A stretch of 64,000 nt of DNA from NCBI RefSeq assembly GCF_027923385.1, contig NZ_BSEC01000005.1, positions 62,001 through 126,000 on the forward strand. The letters run 5' to 3'. Of this stretch, positions 1 to 7,784 are shown in pieces (position 1 is the stretch's first letter; every line of letters starts with the position of its first letter). A program made the position numbers and the translations under genes. The DNA comes from Methylocystis echinoides. Its GTDB lineage: Bacteria > Pseudomonadota > Alphaproteobacteria > Rhizobiales > Beijerinckiaceae. Under the pieces are notes generated by a model that saw only the letters and a list, made by a program, of their open reading frames with translations, had not been told where the DNA came from and did no database searches.

Positions 1-1
1 A

Positions 2-928
2 CAATATGAAACCCTCGATCCCGGAACGCCAACCGGCTTCAATCCCTTGATGCTGCCGGACAACGGCGAAAACCGCGAGTTCTTGTTTCAGTTGTTCTCC
101 TTCATGTTGAAGCCGGCGCGAGCCGGCGAACTCCTGACGTCCTCCGAAGAACAGGTGATCCGCAACGCGATCAAGACCGTGGTTTCGGGTCCGCGGCAGG
201 GGCGAAACTTGGAAGCCTTCTCCTCGCTGCTGCGCGGACGCATTCAGGCCGGCGAAGGCGACCTAACCTCGCGCCTTGAAAGCTGGATTCGGCCGGATCA
301 AAAAGGCTGGCTGTTCAACAATCGCGAAGACAGGTTCTCGCTTTCGCAGATCTTCGGCTTCGACATGACGAAAGTGCTGGAGGATCCCGTCATTCGCACG
401 GCGTCGCTGCTCTATATTTTTCATCGGCTGGAAGAGCTGCTCGACGGCTCGCCGGTCATGCTTTTCCTCGATGAAGGCTGGCGTCTGTTAGATGACGCGG
501 TGTTTTCCGTTTTTCTCAAGGACAAGCTCAAAACCATTCGCAAGCAAAATGGCGTCGTCGGATTCGGGACGCAAAGCGCCGCGGATATTGTCCGCTCGCA
601 GGCTGCGAACACCTTGATCGAGCAAACCTCGACCAATGTATTTTTCCCAAATTCCAAGGCCGACGACGAGAGCTATAAAATCGCCTTCCAGCTCTCAGAT
701 CGAGAAATCCGCTGGATACGTGAGACCGTGCCCGAAGCGCGCTCCTTCCTGATCAAGCACGGTCAGGACTCCGTGATCGCCAAACTTGATCTTGGCTCCA
801 TGCCGGATTTGATCAAGGTTCTCTCGGGACGCACCGAAACGGTCGCCGAGCTCCATGCCCTCATCGAGAGGGTCGGCGACGATCCGAAGGTTTGGCTGCC
901 CATCTTTATGGGAGGGGCGCCCTCATGA
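2..928 (+). CDS. virB4: VirB4-family T4SS ATPase, C-terminal part
   Basis: The frame is open from base 2 with no start in the window, so about 308 C-terminal residues of a longer protein (family about 800 aa) are visible. VirB4 is the inner-membrane ATPase that energises assembly of the type IV secretion channel and pilus. A Walker B-type segment (MLFLDEGW) is followed by the family tail with GFGTQSAADI and the NVFFPN stretch. The Walker A half lies outside the window. Its TGA overlaps the next ATG (ATGA), so translation is probably coupled. Its place at the head of a virB5-virB11 series supports the call. Confidence 0.93.
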   Translation, partial: QYETLDPGTPTGFNPLMLPDNGENREFLFQLFSFMLKPARAGELLTSSEEQVIRNAIKTVVSGPRQGRNLEAFSSLLRGRIQAGEGDLTSRLESWIRPDQKGWLFNNREDRFSLSQIFGFDMTKVLEDPVIRTASLLYIFHRLEELLDGSPVMLFLDEGWRLLDDAVFSVFLKDKLKTIRKQNGVVGFGTQSAADIVRSQAANTLIEQTSTNVFFPNSKADDESYKIAFQLSDREIRWIRETVPEARSFLIKHGQDSVIAKLDLGSMPDLIKVLSGRTETVAELHALIERVGDDPKVWLPIFMGGAPS

Positions 929-1734
929 AGGCGATCGCGGGAGCAGTGTTGCTGGCCGTCTTTTGCGGCGGCGGCGCATCGGCCGATATTCCCGTCAACG
1001 ACGATCTACAGTTGACGCAAAAGACCCAGACGCAGACGAGTACCACAAATGCAGTCCCAATCCTGCAAAACCACAATAAGGGGCAGGGCGGCATTAACTG
1101 CGCGACGCACACCGGGCAACAGGGAACCACCCAGAACAACACACAACCGCCCAACGTGGTGACCGGCAATACCGCGGTTCAGCAATATGATCCGCAGGCA
1201 TCGAGCGCGCCGACCAATCCATTGAGCGCGCCCGGCGCAGCGACACAAAATCTCGAGCAGACCTCGGCCGGCGTTGTCGCCGGCAACGCCGCAAACCAGA
1301 GCACGATCACGGCGAATGGCCCCACCTATCAAACCGCCTCGGCGGGCGTCGGCCCCGCCGCGACAATTATGGCCGGCTATGACCAGAACTCGTCATTGGG
1401 CGCGCAAAACGGCCTCAGCTGGAACCAAGTCTTGCAGGCGGCGAATCTGTGGGTCTCGGCCTACAACGCGATCAACGTCTTCGAGAACGCACAGCTCAGC
1501 CAGTCGGCGCGCGCCATGGTTTTCGTGCCCTGGTCGATCGGCGCCGGAGCGGTTCCCTCAAACGCCGTCTGTGCAGCCGGCTACACCGGCGCCGGCACGG
1601 CGAACAGCCCCTGTGTCGCCGCCAACGGACCCTGCCAGTCCCTGTCGGATGGCGGCTGCTGGCAATACCGGACCTTCGATACAAAAGGGAATGTGACCGT
1701 CTATCTCGTTCGCGCCCAAGCCCCGTCATACTAA
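925..1734 (+). CDS. Exported Gln/Asn/Thr-rich protein of the T4SS operon
   Basis: The start at 925 overlaps the virB4 stop and puts a clean signal peptide (MKAIAGAVLLAVFCGGGASA) at the N terminus; an in-frame start at 892 would hide it. The mature 250 residues are rich in Q, N, T, A and G, with low-complexity stretches in the first half and six cysteines, five of them in the last third. I do not recognise the family. Lying between virB4 and virB5 it is likely periplasmic or surface-exposed and part of the transfer apparatus, perhaps a pilus-associated or adhesin-like component; that role is inference from position only. Confidence 0.75.
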   Translation: MKAIAGAVLLAVFCGGGASADIPVNDDLQLTQKTQTQTSTTNAVPILQNHNKGQGGINCATHTGQQGTTQNNTQPPNVVTGNTAVQQYDPQASSAPTNPLSAPGAATQNLEQTSAGVVAGNAANQSTITANGPTYQTASAGVGPAATIMAGYDQNSSLGAQNGLSWNQVLQAANLWVSAYNAINVFENAQLSQSARAMVFVPWSIGAGAVPSNAVCAAGYTGAGTANSPCVAANGPCQSLSDGGCWQYRTFDTKGNVTVYLVRAQAPSY

Positions 1735-1752
1735 GCCACAGAGGACAGCATC

Positions 1753-2463
1753 ATGTCGAAGCGATTTCTTGGGCTCCTCGCCGGACTGATTTGGACCTCG
1801 GGCGCCCTTGCGCAGGCGCCAGTGATCGACGCCGCGAATCTGACGCAAGCTCAACAAACGGCCTCGAACACGCAACAGATTCTGACGACCGATCAAAGCA
1901 TATTGAACAATGTCCAGAAGACCTTGCAGGCGGTGACTGGCGATCGATCGTCGCTGGCGCAAGGCTCGCTGGCGCAAATGGCGCTCGGCGGCGGCTTCTC
2001 CATGGGACAAGCCCCTTCGCTCGGTTCCGTCATCTCCGGCGGACCACTTTCCTTCGCCGGACTCGGCGGCAATTCCCAAAGCATCATTTCGTCGCTGATC
2101 AGCGGTCTCCAACTCGTCAAAAGCCTGAGCGGCCAAACGACGGCCTTGCCCGCCGACACCGCCTATACGAACTCCGCCAACACCACGCAGCTCATCCTCG
2201 GCCTGATCAATTCGACGCAAGGGACGGTAACGAGCGCCAGCAACTCCTACACGACGGGCGCGCAGCAGATTGGCGGGTCACCGGACGTAAAGGGGTCAAT
2301 CGATCAAAACACGCAAATTCAGGCGCAGAACGGCCAGTCGATCGTCCAGCTGAACGGGACCGTCAATACGGCGGCGGCGGCCGCCAATCAGGCCAATCTC
2401 GATCGCATCGCGCAACTCTCCGCCGCCGCGCGCGCCATGCAATTCAAGCCCTTCGGACATTGA
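1753..2463 (+). CDS. virB5: VirB5-like minor pilus protein
   Basis: A 236-aa protein with a signal peptide ending at ALAQA, followed by a start typical of VirB5/TrbJ proteins (PVIDAANLTQAQQTASNTQQ), which form helical bundles at the pilus tip. The rest is alanine/serine/glutamine-rich with a C-terminal segment (AAAANQANLDRIAQLSAAAR) of coiled-coil character. A GAGGA ribosome site lies about 9 bases before the ATG. Order (after virB4, before the lipoprotein and virB6) matches other VirB operons. The family is poorly conserved, so the call leans on the mature N terminus and on synteny. Confidence 0.75.
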   Translation: MSKRFLGLLAGLIWTSGALAQAPVIDAANLTQAQQTASNTQQILTTDQSILNNVQKTLQAVTGDRSSLAQGSLAQMALGGGFSMGQAPSLGSVISGGPLSFAGLGGNSQSIISSLISGLQLVKSLSGQTTALPADTAYTNSANTTQLILGLINSTQGTVTSASNSYTTGAQQIGGSPDVKGSIDQNTQIQAQNGQSIVQLNGTVNTAAAAANQANLDRIAQLSAAARAMQFKPFGH

Positions 2464-2467
2464 GCGC

Positions 2468-2752
2468 ATGAAAATCAATTTGTTAGCGGCCTTCGCGCTG
2501 GCGGGATTGGGACTCGGTGGCTGTGGTTACAAGCCGCTGGGCGCGCCGTGCTCGATGGAGGAGGGCGGCGGTCCCGCGCAAAGCGCAAACACCGAGGCTG
2601 CGCCCACTCTGCCGGCTGCGCCGGCCGAAAATACGGTGCAGGCGCTTTCTTACGCTGTAGTCGAAGCTCCGCCTGTATTCGGGCCATTTGCGAGCGCGAG
2701 GGAAGCGGACTGCGGGCCGCTGCGCCCGATCGACGCGGGAGCAATGCGATGA
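2468..2752 (+). CDS. Small lipoprotein, VirB7- or Eex-like
   Basis: A 94-aa protein whose N terminus is a lipoprotein signal with lipobox LGGC (Cys19). The mature part is Ala/Pro-rich with two further cysteines. It starts 4 bases after the virB5 stop and its own TGA overlaps the virB6 ATG. Two roles fit a short lipoprotein between virB5 and virB6: VirB7, which anchors VirB9 in the outer membrane, or an entry-exclusion protein. Sequence alone does not decide; no other VirB7 candidate is seen in the operon. Confidence 0.7.
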   Translation: MKINLLAAFALAGLGLGGCGYKPLGAPCSMEEGGGPAQSANTEAAPTLPAAPAENTVQALSYAVVEAPPVFGPFASAREADCGPLRPIDAGAMR

Positions 2753-3828
2753 CGGTTCTCCAAAGTTGCACGGCGTCCAATTACGGGACTGGACTGATCC
2801 CGACGTTGCTGAGCAATGTCGATCAGGCGGGCTGCAATTACGTTCAGGGCGCCTATCAGGAGCTCGCGCGCGATCTGACGGCAGGCGGCGCCGGAACGTC
2901 GATCGCGTCCTTGCTGCTCATCCTCTATGTGATCTTTTGGGCGTTTGGCGTCTGGTCGGGAACCGCGACCGGCTCGGCGACCGATGCGGCGTTCCGGCTG
3001 TTTCGCGCATTTGTGATCTACGCGCTTGCGACCTCATGGAGCGATTTCGTCAGTTTCGCGTACACGCTTTTCAATGAGGGCCCCTCCGCCATTGGAAATC
3101 GACTCTTGGCGGTCGGAAACAACAACACCTACAGCTCGCCCAACGCCGTGGTGAGCGCGCTCGAAAATATCTGGAACCAGATTTCGCAAGCCTTCCAGGC
3201 GCATGTCGCCTTCAGCCTGTTTTCCCTGGGCGCCTATCTCGTCGGTGTCGCCTGCGTCATCGTCATCGCGCTGTTCTTGGCCGTGGCGACTTTCACGATC
3301 ATCCTCTCGAAAGTGTTCTTGTGGATTTTGCTTGGGCTGGCGCCGCTGATGATCCTGATGCTGCTCTTCAACGCCTCGTCACGCTTCTTTTCCGGATGGC
3401 TCAACAGCGTCGTTCAATATGCCGTGCTGCAAATGCTGGTCTATGCCTTCCTCGCCTTTTATCTGACCGTCACTCAGCCGGTGTTCGCGAACCTCGCGAC
3501 GACGATGAGCAGCGGCAGCGTCGATTGGTCGGCGCTCGCGCCGTTTATGCTGATTGGTTTGACCGGAATGTTTTTGCTCACGCAGCTCCCCGCGCTGGCG
3601 GCGTCGATCTCGGGTGGCATGCCCATGTGGGGGCTGACGGTTGGGGGTCTTTGGCGCGGCATTGTGCGTCCTCCGGGATCGGGGGCGATCGCGAACGCCC
3701 GAATTCCACTTCTGGGATGGCGCGGCCTCAACCGGTCTATCGCCGATCGTCAGGCCGCGGCGCGTGTGAAGCGCATCTACGGCGACGCGGGCGCAAAAGC
3801 CCTGCAAGACCGATTGATGAAACAATAG
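2749..3828 (+). CDS. virB6: VirB6/TrbL-family polytopic T4SS channel protein
   Basis: 359 residues counted from the ATG at 2749 that overlaps the lipoprotein stop; upstream in-frame starts would run through that gene. At least five long hydrophobic segments follow a short N-terminal region, including the central block (VIVIALFLAVATFTIILSKV) typical of VirB6/TrbL. VirB6 sits in the inner membrane and contacts the translocating DNA. The C-terminal 60 residues are basic and probably cytoplasmic. Position between virB5 and virB8 supports the identification. Confidence 0.9.
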   Translation: MTVLQSCTASNYGTGLIPTLLSNVDQAGCNYVQGAYQELARDLTAGGAGTSIASLLLILYVIFWAFGVWSGTATGSATDAAFRLFRAFVIYALATSWSDFVSFAYTLFNEGPSAIGNRLLAVGNNNTYSSPNAVVSALENIWNQISQAFQAHVAFSLFSLGAYLVGVACVIVIALFLAVATFTIILSKVFLWILLGLAPLMILMLLFNASSRFFSGWLNSVVQYAVLQMLVYAFLAFYLTVTQPVFANLATTMSSGSVDWSALAPFMLIGLTGMFLLTQLPALAASISGGMPMWGLTVGGLWRGIVRPPGSGAIANARIPLLGWRGLNRSIADRQAAARVKRIYGDAGAKALQDRLMKQ

Positions 3829-3863
3829 TCCGGTTTCAATTCCCTCGCGGCAAGGCGTTCAAG

Positions 3864-4601
3864 ATGACTAATGAGCCGGCGGGGATTGTCCCGCAACTGA
3901 AGATGGACTCGCGCTATTACCAGGAAGGCGCGACCTGGGAAGAGGATCGCACCCGCTGGGAACGGTCGAAAATGTCGCTGGCCTGGATAGTCGCCACGGT
4001 CATGAGCGTGATCGCGCTCGGGGCTATTTTCGCCCTCGCGAGCATGGTTCCGCTAAAATCCTACGAGCCCTATATGATCGTCGTCGACAAGTCCTCGGGC
4101 TTCGTCGAAGTGAAGCGGCCGATGGCGGAAGGCTCGCTGACTCAGGACGAGTCCGTGACCATGTTCAGCGTCGTGCGCTATGTGAAGGCGCGCGAGACAT
4201 ATGACCCCAAGGCGCTTAAAGATAATTTCGATCTTGCGCAGCTTCTGTCGACTGGCGCGGCGTCGCGTGATCTGACCGAGCTTTTCAGTCCGGGGAACCC
4301 GCGCAACCCCGTCAAGGAGTATGGCGCCAATTCAGAAATCTCGGTCAACGTTAAATCGGTGACCTTCCCGAATCAGCGCACGGCGCTCGTCCGCTTCTCG
4401 ACGGAAGAGAAGTCCGCCTCGAACATTGTACATCACGATTGGGTGTCGCTGGTGCGCTTCCGCTATTCGGGCGTTCCAATGGCCAACCAGATGCGCTTCG
4501 ACAATCCGCTCGGGTTTCAGGCGACCGAATATCGGCGCGATCAGGAAACGGCGCCCTCGCCGAACACGTCCGGCGCTCAGATGGGAGCGCAGAAGCAATG
4601 A
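3864..4601 (+). CDS. virB8: VirB8 inner-membrane assembly factor
   Basis: 245 aa from the ATG at 3864. A short cytoplasmic N terminus containing YYQEGATWEEDR, one transmembrane helix (about residues 36-58), and a periplasmic NTF2-like domain with the family pattern MFSVVRYVKARETYDP are present. VirB8 dimers nucleate the inner-membrane complex and contact VirB9 and VirB10. The gene ends with an ATGA overlap onto virB9. The usual VirB8 length is 220-250, so it is intact. Confidence 0.93.
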   Translation: MTNEPAGIVPQLKMDSRYYQEGATWEEDRTRWERSKMSLAWIVATVMSVIALGAIFALASMVPLKSYEPYMIVVDKSSGFVEVKRPMAEGSLTQDESVTMFSVVRYVKARETYDPKALKDNFDLAQLLSTGAASRDLTELFSPGNPRNPVKEYGANSEISVNVKSVTFPNQRTALVRFSTEEKSASNIVHHDWVSLVRFRYSGVPMANQMRFDNPLGFQATEYRRDQETAPSPNTSGAQMGAQKQ

Positions 4602-5413
4602 GCCACCTCCACAAACCCCTTGCGCTCATCGTCTGCGCCTTTGCGGCATCTCCCCCGTTTGCCGCATCCTGTGAAGAGGCGCCGCGCTCGGGCCGATACG
4701 ATGTGCGCGTGCGCGAGCTCTCCTACCGCCCGGATGAAGTGGTTTCGGTGAACGGCTCTTACGGCGTCTCAACCGCCATCGTTCTGGGCGACGATGAAAG
4801 GATCGAGACCCTTGCGCTAGGCGACTCCGTAGCCTGGAAGGTCGAGCCCAACAAGCGCGGTAACATCATTTTTGTGAAGCCTGTCGAGAAGGACGCCTTC
4901 TCCAATTTGAACGTGGTGACGTCCAAGCGGTTCTACAGCTTCATTCTGCGGTCGGGGTTTCGCGCGCCGGCGCAACAAGTGTTCAAAATCCGCTTTCGCT
5001 TCCCGGACGACGAAGCCGACGAAAAACTGATTTCGCTGGCGAAGGAGCGGGCGGCCTATCCGAACACGAAAAACTTCAAAGTGGCGAACGCCAACAGTGA
5101 TTACGCCTACAAAGGTTCGTCCTTGAGCAAGCCGATCGCGGTGTTCGATGACGGCGTAAAGACATGGTTCCGCTTCGCGCCGGATCAGGAGACGCCGGCG
5201 ATGTTCGCGGTCGATCGCGATCGGCAAGAGAGCCTCGTCAACTTCCACAAAGAGGGGCCTTACCTCGTCGTCGACAAGGTGAATTTCCAATGGACGCTTC
5301 GGAACGGTCAGGAAGTGACCTGCGTGTTCAATCGCCGTTTGGACAATCTGTATGAGCCGAACGGCCTCGAGCCTTATGCGCCGCAACGCGCGGCCTCGAT
5401 GTTTCCCTTTTGA
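4598..5413 (+). CDS. virB9: VirB9 outer-membrane core component
   Basis: 271 aa from the ATG overlapping the virB8 stop. A signal peptide ending near FAASC is followed by a beta-rich protein with family motifs SKRFYSFILRS in the N-terminal domain and GVKTWFRFAPDQETPAMF plus YLVVDKVNFQWTLRNG in the C-terminal domain that inserts into the outer-membrane ring. It partners VirB7 and VirB10. Intact by length and motifs. Confidence 0.93.
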   Translation: MSHLHKPLALIVCAFAASPPFAASCEEAPRSGRYDVRVRELSYRPDEVVSVNGSYGVSTAIVLGDDERIETLALGDSVAWKVEPNKRGNIIFVKPVEKDAFSNLNVVTSKRFYSFILRSGFRAPAQQVFKIRFRFPDDEADEKLISLAKERAAYPNTKNFKVANANSDYAYKGSSLSKPIAVFDDGVKTWFRFAPDQETPAMFAVDRDRQESLVNFHKEGPYLVVDKVNFQWTLRNGQEVTCVFNRRLDNLYEPNGLEPYAPQRAASMFPF

Positions 5414-5425
5414 GAGTGCGCCAAT

Positions 5426-6742
5426 ATGCCGACGCCCGAAGAATATCGCTTGGCTGATCTGGAAGGCGCCGCGCAAAGCGGCGTGGCGCGCTCATCTAAC
5501 GCGCTTGGCAATACGATCGTCATCGGCATTCCCCTTGTGGCGCTCGCCTTCGTGGGATGGCTGCTCTACTCCTGGCAGCACAAAGACGCCAAGCTCATGA
5601 CCTCTGCCGACAAAGAGGAATTCAACACGCAGCAATATCCGGGGCCCGGGTTGCCGGCTGAGAGGCCAAACCTCGATCTTGGGAGGATGAGCGTCCCGCC
5701 GCCGGCCGAGTCACAGGTTCCCCCGCCACCAGTCGCCCCGCCGACGGCTTTGGCGGCGCCGCCCTTTCCCGACGCCGCGACCCAAAAGAACGATGACGAA
5801 GAGAAGCGGCGGCTGGCCGAAGAGGAACGCAAGAAGTGGGAGCGCCTTCGGGCGGGCCAACTCATCGCCGACGGCGGCTCCACCCTTGCGCCAGGCGGCG
5901 CCAATGCCGCGGCGAACGCGAACGGCGCCAACGGCGGAGCGGCCGCCCCAGAAGAGGACGGCAATCGTCGCTTTCTGGCGACGGCCGGCTCGGCCGGGCT
6001 CGAAAAATCCGTGGCCACCAAGAACGATCGCATCGACGCCCTCGTCGCGCAGGGAACACTGATCCGGGCCGACCTGCTGACCGCCATTCAAAGCGACCTG
6101 CCGGGGAATGTCAGCGCCGTTGTGCGCGAAGACGTGTGGTCCTTCGACGGTCGGCGCGTTTTGATCCCCGCTGGAACCAAGCTGATCGGCGACTACCGCT
6201 CTGGCGTTACACGCGGCCAAACCCGAATTTTCGTCGTCTGGACCCGTCTCCTGCGGGAAGACGGCGTTTCGGTGCAACTCGGCTCGATTGGCACGGACGA
6301 TCTTGGACGGGCAGGGCAGGCGGGCTTCGTCGACCGGCATTATGTCGAGCGCTTCGGCGCCTCGATCCTGCTCAGCGTCATTGGCGGCGCTTCGCAATTC
6401 ATCGCGACGCTCGGTCAGCAAAGCCAACTCAACAATCAAGGCGCGTCGACGACGATACTAGATCCTGTCACGGGGCTACCGATCACGATCAATAGTCAGC
6501 CAAACCAAAACCTCCTCAACGCGAGACAGATCGGATCGCAGCAAATCTCTCAATCCCTGACAAAACTCTCCGAGGAGGCCTTGAAGGATTCAATCAGCAT
6601 TCCCACCACCATCTACGTCGATCAGGGAACGCGCATCGTGGTCTTTGTGAGAAAGGATCTCGATTTCTCCAATTTTTACCCAGATCCGATCAAAGAGGCA
6701 TTGCGGGAGATAAAGCATGAACGCCAGTCCAAGACGCATTGA
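5426..6742 (+). CDS. virB10: VirB10 envelope-spanning core protein
   Basis: 438 aa. A cytoplasmic start, one transmembrane helix (about 29-48), a proline-rich periplasmic linker (about 90-115) and a charged helix with EEKRRLAEEERKKW lead to the conserved beta-barrel domain (from about 200) with VLIPAGTKLIGDYRSGVTRG and GTDDLGRAGQAGFVDRHY. VirB10 links inner-membrane ATPases to the outer-membrane pore. The last 26 bases overlap the virB11 start in another frame, a longer overlap than elsewhere in the operon. Confidence 0.94.
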   Translation: MPTPEEYRLADLEGAAQSGVARSSNALGNTIVIGIPLVALAFVGWLLYSWQHKDAKLMTSADKEEFNTQQYPGPGLPAERPNLDLGRMSVPPPAESQVPPPPVAPPTALAAPPFPDAATQKNDDEEKRRLAEEERKKWERLRAGQLIADGGSTLAPGGANAAANANGANGGAAAPEEDGNRRFLATAGSAGLEKSVATKNDRIDALVAQGTLIRADLLTAIQSDLPGNVSAVVREDVWSFDGRRVLIPAGTKLIGDYRSGVTRGQTRIFVVWTRLLREDGVSVQLGSIGTDDLGRAGQAGFVDRHYVERFGASILLSVIGGASQFIATLGQQSQLNNQGASTTILDPVTGLPITINSQPNQNLLNARQIGSQQISQSLTKLSEEALKDSISIPTTIYVDQGTRIVVFVRKDLDFSNFYPDPIKEALREIKHERQSKTH

Positions 6743-7784
6743 GGCCATTGGCGACGCACGAACCGTGTTTCTCAACGAGGCGCTCGGGCCGCTTCGCGAA
6801 TGGCTCGATAATGGCAAGGTCGCCGAAATCATCGCCAATGGGCCGGGCGAGCTCTATATCGAGATCATCGGCGAGTCGTCGATGCAGCGGATCGAGGCGC
6901 GCGATGTCACGGTCGATTGGCTGCGCTACCTCGCCGAACGCGTCGCCGGCTTCTCCAACCAAAGCATCAATTCCGAACATCCACTCCTCTCCGCCGCCTT
7001 GGCGTCGGGGGAGCGGTTTCAAGGCGTGTTGCCGCCGGCGACGACAAATGGCGGCGCCTTCGCCATTCGCAAGCAAGTCATCAAGGAGATGTCGCTCGAC
7101 GATTACCGCAAGATGGGCTCTTTCAATCGCGTGAAGATCTCCACGGGCGAAGAGCTCTCGGACCTCGATCGTGAGCTTTGCGAATTCCTCGATGCCGGAA
7201 AAATCGAGGATTTTATTCGAGCGGCGGTGAAGCACCGTTACACGATGCTGCTGTCTGGCGGAACGTCGTCGGGAAAGACGACGTTTTTGAACGCGATTCT
7301 GAAAGAGGTGCCTTCTGACGAACGCATCATCACGATCGAAGATACGCGCGAAGTGAAGCCGCTGCAGAAAAACTTCCTGCCTTTGGTTGCCTCCAAAGGC
7401 GATCAAGGCCAGGCGCGGGTGACGATCGAGAGCCTCCTGCAAGCCGCGATGCGCTTGCGCCCCGACCGAATCTTTCTCGGCGAGATTCGCGGCTCCGAGG
7501 CCTATTCCTTCCTGCGCGCGGTGAACTCCGGCCATCCCGGCTCCATCACGACAATTCATGCGGACAGTCCCGCGGGGGCCTTCGAGCAGGTCGCGCTCTG
7601 CGTCATGCAGGCGGGAACCGGTCTGCGCAAGGACGAAATCGTCAGCTACGTCAAAACCGTGTTGCCGATCGTCATTCAACAAAGCCGCCTCGGCGGATGG
7701 CGCGGCACGAGCGAAATCTATTTTTCGCGCATGGCCGCCTGGAAAGCTGAACGAAGCAGCCGAGAAAAGCGGGCGGGCCGATAA
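6717..7784 (+). CDS. virB11: VirB11 hexameric traffic ATPase
   Basis: 355 aa of the PulE/VirB11 family. Visible motifs are Walker A GGTSSGKT (181-188), the Asp box ITIEDTREV, Walker B-like RIFLGEIRG and the His box GHPGSITTIHA. It switches the machine between pilus assembly and substrate transfer. The start ATG lies inside the virB10 end, and the TAA stop overlaps the virD4 ATG (TAATG). Length and motifs are complete. Confidence 0.95.
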   Translation: MNASPRRIEAIGDARTVFLNEALGPLREWLDNGKVAEIIANGPGELYIEIIGESSMQRIEARDVTVDWLRYLAERVAGFSNQSINSEHPLLSAALASGERFQGVLPPATTNGGAFAIRKQVIKEMSLDDYRKMGSFNRVKISTGEELSDLDRELCEFLDAGKIEDFIRAAVKHRYTMLLSGGTSSGKTTFLNAILKEVPSDERIITIEDTREVKPLQKNFLPLVASKGDQGQARVTIESLLQAAMRLRPDRIFLGEIRGSEAYSFLRAVNSGHPGSITTIHADSPAGAFEQVALCVMQAGTGLRKDEIVSYVKTVLPIVIQQSRLGGWRGTSEIYFSRMAAWKAERSSREKRAGR

